Below are positions 38,068-49,600 of a stretch of 60,000 bases of DNA, one piece after another. The translations under genes were made by a program, and so were the position numbers. The notes under the pieces were generated by a model. That model was given only the letters and a program-made list of their open reading frames with translations, was not told where the DNA came from and ran no database searches. This stretch comes from Tubiluchus corallicola (Eukaryota > Priapulida > Priapulimorpha > Priapulimorphida > Tubiluchidae): assembly GCA_030141605.1 (NCBI GenBank), contig JAQGDQ010000085.1:188001-248000 (forward strand). The letters run 5' to 3'. The stretch's first letter is position 1. Each line of letters starts with the position of its first letter.

Positions 38068-38525
38068 CTGCGAAAGTGTAAAAAGAGGAAGGACGAAATT
38101 TGTTACGTATTTCGTTTTTGCGATTAGCTGGTATGCTAGCGGCATCAGACGGCGGATGATTAAAAAATTATGAGCGGCGCATAACTGTAATAATAATATG
38201 CTTAAGTTCACAATAATAATGTTGGCATACGCGCAATTTCGATAAGCCAAAATCACTTTAATAAAAGAAGTTTTTAATAAAAGAAGAATATCTCAATTAA
38301 AAGCAATTATTAGTTTAAAAAACTGGAAACATTTCATGGAAAAGAAAAAATTGTAGCAATAAGTTTGTATTATGTACTTGCAAATACTTCTTCAGCTTTC
38401 TTGTAAGTAAAATTTTATTGTTCTTCCTGAGGAACGAGGCTAGCTGACTGCGTGATGGGCTGCCTACTATGTAAAAAAGTAATGTATTTTTTATTGATTT
38501 ATTGATTTTTCTCTCCCTCCCTCTC

Positions 38526-38552
38526 TTAGAGAGAAAGAGAGGAAGGGAGAGA

Positions 38553-38602
<50 letters not shown>

Positions 38603-38633
38603 GAGGGAGCGAGAGAGACAGAGATAGAGAGAT
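38526..38633 (+). repeat. GA-rich polypurine tract
   Basis: GAGA runs over about 108 bp, preceded by a short complementary CT-rich segment (CTCTCCCTCCCTCTC at 38510). Frames through it encode only Ser/Leu repeats. Confidence 0.95.
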
Positions 38634-40109
38634 CCTTCTTTTCCTTTTGTTGAAGGTTCTGCCATTTGTTTCTTGGTTGTTTTACTCCAATGCGAGGTAG
38701 TGAATTTGGCACATTAAAAATTGCACCCATTTACATGCCCTGCAATTAATCTATATAATTACACATATATTATATTGTAGGTTTATATACAAATAATTCG
38801 CACATGCACGCATGCACACAACAAGTAATTGCATACAGTGCTTCATATATAAATAATCAATACAGTAGTAGAGATGAGTAGGACTGAACTGCCAGCCTAG
38901 GGCGTCGTAACGTCTTGATACACCCATGCACACACACTCATATACATGCATGATGCATGCATTATTACATACAAACATTCTATGAAGCTGAACCCATATA
39001 TTTAACTGTATAAAATGATTGCCCTTGGCAGCTAGGCCTGTATAAAATCAATTAATTTAAGCCCATCAATAAATAATATTTATCAAGACTTGTCAGTGGA
39101 TTTGGCCACAGGTGTTTTATTAGTACGCTTATACAAGTACATTTTTTATACGTAAACAAACTGTATTTAATGAATATTTATTTTGACGTAAGCCTAGCTG
39201 ATCTTAAAAAATTAGGCTAAATATAAGTGACGTCTACATATGATATATAAGATGTTATGACCCGCGTGCAGATTCTAATTTATGCGCCAGGTTGGCTTCT
39301 CACCTGAATTCCGTAACTTGATTTTGACCTAGTTAGTTGGTTCTTATAGAGGTGGAAGTAATGTCGGCTGCTTAGGATGACAGTTCTGATGTTTTGTTTT
39401 GTTATTTTTTGTTCACTGATAATAAAAAAGAGGAGTAATGTCGTAAATGCACCTCCGTTTGTTCAACGTGATTTTATAACCAACTCCAACTCATAACAAA
39501 GCCAATGTTGATTATATGCTTTTTAAACATCTTTTAATTTGGAATTAACAAAACATGCAGATGCTTAGGTTAAGTTTTGTTCTGGAAAAATTATTTGCTC
39601 TTTTGAAAAAATCTATTTTAAAGTCAGGCCTAATATTTATATATCAAGTTATATTTCCTGATAAGAACATATTAAATAGGAATGTTTTTAGAAAAAATAT
39701 TTCTCCAGAAATAGAATACTAGATGAGCCAGGTATTTGCAAGATTTCTTTATGATCAACTTTCTTACCTTCTTTTGTAAATAAGCCTATTAATTTTCATG
39801 AGTTATGACTATAATAGTTTTTATTTTAACTACTAATTATTCTTAATGCCTTATGCTTGCTTTAAATAATATTCAAAAATATAACAGCTGCTGTAAGAGA
39901 GATGTAGGCCTTGCAGTCTTTGCTTAGTGAACAAAATATTTAACTTGTAACAAAAGTTACAAAACTGTGTTATAATTAACATTTTATTAATTACCTTGCT
40001 GCATCCTTGGGAAATTTAAAAAGATATTTTTATATTTGTGTTTTCGCAACTCACTGCTGAGCAATTTATGAGCGCCTGTTAACCGGTCTGGCTTTGGTGG
40101 TCTCATCGA

Positions 40110-40330
40110 TTCATCTGCTACAGTACGCACAGGTGCGCGAACAGCTTGCGCCTTAGCGTACCTGACAACAACAGGCCGTACTGCTGCGCCGCTAGGGCGA
40201 CACTAACTGCGCGAACTGAAACGCAGTATTATTCCCTACTTTCTGTGGTCCATATTCTTTGATACAATGTACAGTACCTCGTGACAGTACGTTGAGTCGC
40301 TGTGACGCCTCTTTACTCATGTTGTATGTG
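40110..40330 (+). promoter_or_regulatory. CpG-containing GC-richer stretch, candidate CLCC1 promoter/first exon
   Basis: This is the only clearly GC-richer, CpG-dense segment upstream of CLCC1 in otherwise AT-rich DNA. It lies 300-500 bp before the coding start and upstream of the strong 5' UTR acceptor. No TATA box at a convincing place was seen. The assignment rests on composition and position only. Confidence 0.3.
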
Positions 40331-40602
40331 AAATTGTGAATCCCGTGATTATTCATTTATCAAAAATAAAATTTAAGTGTGCTTGAGAAGCTTAAACTTG
40401 ACAAGTGAAACTTGAAGGGTAAAAACAAACAAATGGCAAGAAAATTATTTTCGTGATTCATAACTGACTAATTTTATTCATTTTTTATTTACACTTTTTA
40501 TAGTCTAAAGACAAGTAAAAACGCAAACAAAAGTGGGTTCACGATATTTTTCACTCGCATAATTTACTGTTTTTAATATTTTTTTTTCATTTTCTTTTGC
40601 AG

Positions 40603-40634
40603 AACCTTCCACATACTGACATTCAGTTTGAAAT
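40603..40634 (+). other. CLCC1 5' UTR segment before the start codon
   Basis: A pyrimidine-rich run ending in TTTTGCAG at 40595-40602 is a strong splice acceptor 32 bp before the ATG. It suggests that the start codon lies in the second transcribed exon, with a non-coding first exon upstream. Confidence 0.5.
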
Positions 40635-43600
40635 ATGGAACTCACAAATGTACTTCTGAGACTGGCTTCTACGTGGCTTTTCTTTGCATTAATTCCACTG
40701 ATTGTTTCTCAGTCGGTAACTGACTTAGAAGATGATCGATCTGATTGGGTCGATCCTGGGGACATGATCAATTATGATAGTTCTAGCAAAAGCATGAAAA
40801 AGAGATACGTTCCAGTAAAAATGGTAATAATGTTGATAGGTGGTATTGTTGTACTTCAGTCAGTTTAAATAACAGGATATGCATGCAGTTGTGAAAGAAA
40901 CTGCGTGTACATGTGATGTCTTCAAGCAGTAATGTACATCATGTTTTATAGGAAATATAGAAAAGAGTTTATTAATTCTGTGTAATACAGACATCTACTA
41001 GTTTACACTGATACCTGTGCAAGTTGACTCATTTAAGAAGAATCTACTATACTTGCACTTTGTAGCATTTAGCACAGGTTGCTATGTGGGCTTACAGTTG
41101 ATTTTCATTTCCTACTGTCACATTTTTGATGGGCTTATTTAGTTCGTACTACACTGATTGAATGCAGTTAAGTTTTAGCTATAGGGTAAATTACTGATGC
41201 ATTCCATCTTAATTTAAGAGATTTGCAAGCTATTTCCTAAGGTGGAACTTAATGGATAAAAGCACACTGTTTTTCCAGAGCCAGTTAAATATTTTTGGCA
41301 AATTATTGGATGTTAGTATCATTTTAGTGACTGTGTTTAAAAGACAACTTATGATATACGGATTTACCGTTCATGATTTAAAAAAGCAGGCTTGATAAAT
41401 GTTTTTCATGTTGTGCCTTGCATGACATCGCATTGATGGGATTTACCAGGATAAATAAATAGATATAAACAATAGATTTTGTTCTTGGGGAACTTAAGTT
41501 TTATTGTAGTTATCAACAATAGCCCTTGTTTTTCTTGCATTATGAATAAGAAACTGCACCATCGCATTTGCAACAGTATGTTGTTTCTTCTTAGACTTAA
41601 ATGGTGTATAGTGTTCACAATAATTATGTGCATAATGTAATTAATGTTGACGTCAAAGATGTTTTGATTCAGGTGACTAATAATGACGTTAGAGCTGCTG
41701 ATGGTTCAAATTGTGATGGAGTAATTGGCAATTTGAACATGCAGTTGGCAGAATGCCAGCACAATTTGCAGTCATTAGAGAAAGAACCTTCTTATACCTG
41801 TGCAGCCGATTTACCTTATTTGCGGCGATATGCTCGTATTCTTCTCAAGCTGTTCTCTGATGAGCAGGTAAATGTCTACTTCTCTTCTTTTAGCAGCAAA
41901 AAATGGAGAGTACGTTCATATGAATCGTACAGCGCTGTAAGCTGCATTTGACTTTCTATAATCCAGAGATGTGCTGTCTGCCCCTCCAACATAACAAACT
42001 TGTTGTAACTGAGATGTTAAATACAGGGCCACCACCCCAAATAGAGATAAACCATTCCATTAGGACACTTTGTTCCCTCTGGGTTAACATGGGATCTGTG
42101 AATTTTGATGGATTCTGTTGCCAGTGCTTGTCAAGACAAGCCTTAAATTGCTTAATGTTTATTGCCTCATCCACAAAATAAATGTTTCATAACATTTGTT
42201 GTTGCTGTCAAGGTATGATAGTGCCACTTGCATGTTTAAGTGTAGCAGCTGTACATAGACATTGTAGTATTGCAGCAGTTTTTATTATAGATGAAAATAA
42301 CATGTGACAGCTGCAACTTGAAAATCTTTCTTTGATAATTGTATGTTATTTCAAGACATTTCGAACGTTTTATATGTGAATTTTGAATAGTTGCAAATGC
42401 TCAAGTTTGAGCCTTTAGACAATTTATTCCAAGATTTTTTTCAGGACTTTTCAGAGGATACATATTATAATGCCAAACTAAAAGTTAGCCCGGATGACTA
42501 TTATACACTAAAGAACATGGCAACATTAGTCGGTCACAATGTAGATGACACATATGAGGTAGGCCTATAGAAAATTCATAACCGATAGTAGTTCTATTAA
42601 ATTTTTATTTAGAATTTTAAAAAAAACTGCCAGACAATAATAATTTAGAAGCATGTCTAAAACTTTTTACAACTAAAACTTAAAACTATTAAGGAAATTA
42701 TATTTCAGGTTTTGCAGCGCATGATAGTGAATATTGAATCAACATCACACAGAAGGCAATCAACTGTTGAAGTGCTGGAGAAACTGTTAGGCATTAAACT
42801 TCTCGAGCTCCTCCAGGTAAAACTCTCAAGTCAAGCATTTTTTGTTAACAATCAATATTCCAGGGTTCTGTTTGCATCGTTCACAGACTGGGGGATTTTA
42901 AGCCCTGTTCCACTCAAGCAGGAACGTTTGGCCAACTTTCTAGGGCTACTCAACCATATTTAAGCACGTGGTCAAAAGTGACTATGTATTGGTAGAAGAA
43001 ATGTGGTCAAGTGACTGGTTAGCCACCTGTCCTCCTTGTATGTCAAGGCTTCATAAATAAATGCCATAACCATCCACACCCAATGCTAAACAAGTCTCTC
43101 TGCTTTCTTCTTTCAATCCGTAACTAAACATGGGCACCTTGTTTACCCATATAGGCTACATCTTAGTCAAATAAACAATCAGTCAAGTTATTTCACTCCA
43201 GCAATAGATATACACCAACATACAAGATAAATAGAAAAAACAGTATAGGAAAAAAATATTTGATAAAATCGTATTAACCAAAAAAGGAATTGCTGTACGA
43301 CGTCTTGAAGGTATGGCTTGATAATGACGTTCACGAATGAGTAAATAAAGAATGGTTAGAGTTAGTAGACATTATGGGAGTAGATAGGAAAAAATAGTAA
43401 TACAAAGGGCGTCGCTTAATAGACTCACTTTGGGACCAAAGTGTTTTGACCCAATTAACCGACTGAACCTATTAACCGATGGGTGTTGTATTACTGGTAC
43501 AGAAGTATGAGTCATCAGCTTATTATGCACTGCAAAGGTTATTAATGAATTGTGGAAACGAAGTAATGCCTAAATTTTTTCTGTGCAGTTAAAAATTGAA

Positions 43601-46600
43601 AAAAATATTTAAACATATTAATTTATGTAAGTGAATTAGAAATAAATTAAAAGTATACTTTTCTAGATCACACAAGTCTGTTTATTTGCAAAAGTAACAA
43701 AAATTCCTTCAAAGTCCACTCACAAAGTTTTCATAATAATAAAAACGTTGAAAATCTGTTGATGTGTGATGCACGTATTCTCGTAAAACAGTTAGCGCTT
43801 GACGTGCTTGAGCTCCAGTTTTTCAAACTTCTTAACCCTATGATATGCTCTTATTTGCTGTATGATGTTTACTCTTGTAAGTCACAAGGAATACTGGCTG
43901 ATTACTGTACCTGTATCTTTGACTGTTAACTAATTAAGCTTGATTTGTAACGGGAGCTTCAAAAAGAACCCGCTAGACAAGCGATTAAATGTTTAGCTCC
44001 CAGAAATTCTTGGGGAAACGGGATTAATTGCAGTGAACGAGCGGGCAAAATCACCATGCTAGCGTATTAGCGCATGATAAACCTACCTGCTTACAAACAA
44101 AATGGTACTTAACATGACTGTTCCTACATATATTATAGCGCATAAAAGTGAAATAAAGATGACATAAAAGTAGGAAAGCTCTTTGGGCACACACAAATGT
44201 CTTATTTTAAAGGGGGAATATCATGAAAATCAAGTTAAACTTATTTTATAGTTGCCTTCCGTGTGAACAACTTGGCAAAATTTTTTTAGCAGTATATTGT
44301 CTAATTAATGAGGGGAAATTGCTATGGAGCTGCACTTACGCCTCTCCCATTGAAAAAATTGAACTAGCTCAGCTCTGCTGATGACATAGCAGAGTGTACC
44401 CATGATACTGTCATACACAACTGGGCTAAAAATAAAGCTGTTATTGCTACATTACAGCATTTGACCTTGGGATGGATAGGTAGCCAGCTGATAGAAAAGA
44501 TCGTCGTTGCGCTCATTCACATGTTTTCATCAAATTCTGCAAAAGCGATATATTTTACTATCGTCGAAAGTTATAGGTCCATTATAGTATATTCTAATAG
44601 AGGTAAACAATCATTGCGCAAAAGTAGGCCTGCAGCATATTGTAAAAATTCTTGTGGCATTAATTGATAACATTGTCAGCAATACAAGCTGCAAAAGTGT
44701 GGGCCTTGCTAACAAAAGTTCTTTTCTTGTAAAACAAATCCGATAAAGTAACTTCATTCTGCTAGAAGAATTAATGAATTTGTAAACACAGAGAAACTCC
44801 CTGAAACATAATTATAATGGTAGTGTGACAGTTTTTAGTAACAGCTTCATTTTATCAGCCTTGACAAAAATATGTGGACCCCATGGACACAGAGACTATA
44901 ACATATTAGCTGTAGAATTAGTGATTAAACATTTTTAATTTTATCATGTGTCAGTCACTTAAATTAGTGAGACTTTTAATATCAACCAGAAGTTTAACTG
45001 TTGTTCATTAGCTTTTGTTTTTACATAATAACAAAATGTTGTGTTCATTTCAACACAGCAGTATTATTAAAATATTTGGATTAAATGAAATTCTTGTGGT
45101 CAGTTGGACTGAAATAAAAATTAATGATAATAATACATTTATTATTAACATATTATTATCCACTTTTACAAAATAAAAAACTAATGATATAATTTACAGT
45201 TGTCAATTTACAATGTTTTTTTCTTTAGTTAATATTCAAAATTCAGGAAGAAGAAGCATAATAAGTAAAATTTTAGCGCAAAAAATGCATTACGTAATGT
45301 AATTGTGATATTTTTATTGAAATGGATACAAATCTTGGGATGACTAAACTGCATCGATAAACTATGCAACAAATTAAAAAAGACACTACATCTGTATCTG
45401 AAACTGCATCTGACTAAGTCTGTCTGCAGTGTCAGCATAATATCTTTTACACTAGCGTTCATCATGTTCTAAACTCACATTTCAAAGCAAACAGCCGAGA
45501 AATTATCACACAGCTTGTAGGCATGAATCCAGCTTTTTTGGATTTTGCTTTCATTGCTTCAATATTTTTCTGCTGCTCATTGGAAACTAAACGTTTTTAT
45601 ATTTGGGTTTCGTATTCCGACAATTTCCGTCTGACTGCTGCATCCCGTCTAACTGCTGAATCCTAGTCGATGTAAACAAATAGTCAAACAAATGTTGTGT
45701 ACAGTCGTTCTCCTCTTGACCATTTTGCCAAGTTTCATCTGTAATACACCAATTTTCGCCAACAGAGGCGCGGGCGCAGGTCCATGCTCAATGGCAGCCT
45801 AGTCAAATGTTCGCTTTGTGTACAATTTTATCCGAACTTTTGCCAAGGATTCTCAAACATGAAATTTTCGTGTAGAATGAGGTACGTATTTGTATTCGCA
45901 ATACAATTGCGAGTTATTCAAGCTCAACTTAATTTTGGTGATATTCCCCCTTTAGGTACGTAAAGGAAAAATACTGAGTCAATTATGTGGAGTTAATTGA
46001 GTCAATTACCGACAGTTTTTATGTACATTTGAATAGAAGCGGCCCCTACCAGGCGTTTTTGAGTCAATTAAGTGATAGAGTCTATTAACCGTGAGTCTAT
46101 TAAGCGGTGCCTACTGTATTAGGGATAGGACGGAAAACAGATAGGGGGAACGACACAGTGTATGTTTTAGGTTATATAAAGTTATATTCAAAATAGTATA
46201 AATAATGGGAAGCCAGCCATTGCATAGAGAAATCAAGATTGTATTGTAAATATGAACTTAAGATAGTTCTTTTCAAGTACTTTTTGAAACTATAAGTAGT
46301 TTTGTGCATTTTTACATAAAGTATTGATAAAGTTTGTTTATTAATAACCAAATTATTAATGACTAAATTATTTTTCTGTCTCATTCAGATAATATTTCTG
46401 AATAGTAAACATTTAATGAATAAGCTGCTAAGAACAAAGTTGCTTTTCTATGTCAGTCAGATCACATCTCAGAATTTCTTTAGCGAAAATAATCAAAGTG
46501 CTCATTAAAGATAAAAAATTGTTTTTGAGCTATCTTGAAAAATTGATCGTCCTTAATTACTGTTTCAGGTTGTTTGTATCATCATCTTGCCTATTTTTGC

Positions 46601-49600
46601 AATGTGGATTGAGCTACACATCCCGTTGACATGCGCCCAACAACTCATCTTTTTCTTCTTGTTTCTTTTCTTAATCAGCATTCCTTGGAATTGGCTTCAT
46701 CTGTATAAGGTATTGATAGCCGTGAACTGGTTTAGTCAAACCAGAGCACTATTAATTTTGTCTAGTTTTATAGTTTTAATTTTTACTAACATTTTATATA
46801 TCACCCTAGGGCTATTAAACGATACAAATTTCACAATACTATAACGACACTATACAATATTTTTTTCCAATGATATAATAACGACAAACTGTTTTTAGAC
46901 GATATGATGCCATATGATAAATTATTTCGAATGATAAAAACAATACTGAAGTTAGACAATTTATGCAACAACAGAAAAAGTATCATTAATAATTAGAATT
47001 ATTTAGTTCTTCAGTGCGTTCAGTGCTGTATACTTAATAAAGTATTAAGTGCTGTATAAATGGCTGCTAATAAGTAAGCTGTGACAGATAAACATTAGTG
47101 CCATAAAAATATTTATTTGTGCGCGCTGCACATGACCGGGAAAGTGATACTAAAAATATGATGCAGTGTATTTGACATCCGTGTATCAGTATCAAAGCGT
47201 ATAAAGGGGTCTCTATGCCTTGTCAATATGATTTAGATGAAGATAGCCATTATTGCCACGCAAATAATACGACGTCTGACAAGCTTATAATTTAAATAAT
47301 TCTTTATTCATTTTGCGTTATTACTGTGAATAAATAGAAAGGAAAAGTGAAGCTAATTTATAATAAGGTAAATGGTAAGCAACAATATATCCCAAATTTG
47401 ATATGATAGCCATATTCCTAGAATAATATTGACACGATAATATCAAAAACAAATTTTTAATATCTGATACGATAATCGATAGTTATCAATATGTAATTTT
47501 ATCATTAACATCCTTACATCACCCAACTTCTAATGTTTCAGATTGCTGTATCTAAAAAACATGCAGAGATCATGAAAGTCGTTCCAAAGGATTGTATGCC
47601 CAGTGAAATGACATGGCAGAGCACGGTGAAGGATTTTTTTCAACGCCTTTTTGTAGTATCTCGTGATAAGTGTTCAGAATATCATGAAGCAGTACTAGTT
47701 GACCCATTATGGGAAGTTCCTCCAACGAAGGTGAGTTGAGCACTAACATTCGAAGGCGGCTTTGATATTGCATTTTGTGTTAAATGTTCGAATAAAGTAA
47801 CATAGGTGCAACAGATTATAATAAGTGATACCTCACTAATAACTGGCACATAAATACTAAATATTGTATAAAAGTATAACTAATAATGTAAAGTATAAAA
47901 TTTAGTAGTTAAACTGGGTGTGATAGTTATGTTTTTCAAGAAAGCAGACAAATCTAGGCTATTGAATTCTTGCTATGAGTAACAACTTGCCTATGTTTTA
48001 CAGGCTTTTGCAGTTACTATTACGAAATTATTCTTGGAACCGGCGGAACACATCGGCGTTGCCTTTAACAAGTTATTTTCCAATGCGTTGTCTGACCTTC
48101 CATTTTTTATGCAGAGCTTCGTCATTTTCATTTTGTTGATTTTCTCGTTGCTAGCCTTAATCTTAGGCTGCGGATATGCTATAAAGTAAGTCTACGAAAT
48201 TAACATCAGAACATCAAATTTGCTAAAGAAAATGCATCATCAATAGAGAACATGTATAATGACTTGTGGCATATATCCGTACAATCTTGTAATTCACACC
48301 TCTGACACAGAGTTTTTCTTCATCAGAAACTCTGCACGGTTTGTGTAAATATGAACTTTCTTAGTGATATGTTACCAGAAGCCTCTACACATACAGAAAT
48401 TTTCTGGACCTAGACTTCGGGCTTTATTTCAATGATTTAATGCAATATTTATTTATGCAAAACTCGCATTATAGTTGCCTTTGTGATTTTGCTCAAAAAG
48501 GATGTCTGAGATCGTTACAAAACCATTGCTAATTGCCTGAAATGAAATTACCTTGTTTAATATTGTGCATTGAGATATAAGAGCTGACTAATTTAGTAAT
48601 TATTAGTTAGTTTTATGATCATGATTGCCAGAATTTTTAGAAACCATTGCTGTTTATGTATAAACTAATGCTGCATAATTATTACTCATTGCGGATAATG
48701 AATTGGAGAAAGGAGGCATTGAAAAATTGTGAGCTAGTCGAAATTTGAACCCGAGACCTGGTAGCACTTCCATGCTCTACCACGTGAGCTTTCAGTCAAG
48801 ACAGAACAGCCCTAGATTTTTTTCCTGTAATTAACAATCCATCAGTCACACCTGTACGACAATAGGGGGATACTTATGTGTGAATGCTTTCCCAAATTAG
48901 CTGGCAACTATCTCTAATTAATTATGGCTGTGTTTGCCAGAATTTTTATAAACCATTTGTAACTTAGTAATTATTAGTTAGTTTTATGATCGTGATTACT
49001 CATCCAAGAAAGGTTTGATGTTGTGTGTTAATTGCTCTTATCTGATTTTTCAGATTTCCGTACTTTTTGGGTGCAATCGAACCATCTGACCGCTTCCGTA
49101 GCAGGTGGGGCAGCAGTAACAACCAACAACGTATAAGAGAAATACGTAATGAGGTGCGTCTAATGGGCCTTTTTAAACGAATTAGTGCAGGTTGCTCTTT
49201 GGCTGTTACACGGCTTACTAATTTAGATTGGATAGGATTAGATTATTGCTTTAGCGACAGAAAATGGATTTTGTTATTACAAAATGCAACAGAATGGCTT
49301 TAGTTTAGTTTTAAAATTCAGGATATTTCACAACAATCCAACGAGTTAATACAGATGATGTTGCTGGGATCACGCGACCATTTTTCTGTACTGCTTGATA
49401 TGCCAGTGTGCTTTTTGATCAATTATAAACTAGTGCGTGACTTGAATGGAATTTCTAGATTCAGCATATAACTTGTCATGATACTGGGGTTCGTCATTTC
49501 TATCAGATCTATAAAGACTGTTTGACAAAACCTCGACATACCCAAAATGTTAAGCTGTTTTTAATTGTTGAGAACAAAACCAGTTTTTATCAAAAAGAAA

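Larger units (their letters stand above)
32459..40602. other. Intergenic region between divergent GLT1 and CLCC1
   Basis: No convincing gene on either strand. It holds two SINE-like copies, a GC-rich hAT-like segment (37174-38067), a GA tract (38526-38633) and the candidate CLCC1 promoter. The rest is AT-rich with short random frames. Confidence 0.55.
42817..46568 (+). other. CLCC1 intron 4 (3.75 kb)
   Basis: The largest CLCC1 intron. Most of it is the pogo-like element at 43403-46116. Exon 4 joins exon 5 in phase 0 and gives LLELLQVVCIII, as expected for the family, so no exon is hidden here. Confidence 0.75.

Noticed and set aside
38315-38730. Open frames of 116 and 79 residues over the GA tract
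   Set aside because: They are Ser/Leu low-complexity translations of a simple repeat, with no start context or domain.
41595-41672. Earlier acceptor for CLCC1 exon 2 near 41595
   Set aside because: Using the TTCTTAG there puts ACT TAA in frame directly after the junction; the acceptor at 41671-41672 keeps phase 0 and the family-like sequence.
42817-46568. A missing CLCC1 exon in the 3.75-kb intron
   Set aside because: Exon 4 and exon 5 join in phase 0 to give the sequence expected before the first membrane span; the length of the intron is explained by the transposon.
48730-48793. Functional tRNA gene on the minus strand
   Set aside because: The B box is imperfect (GGTTCAAATTT), the T arm pairing is broken and a repeat body follows.
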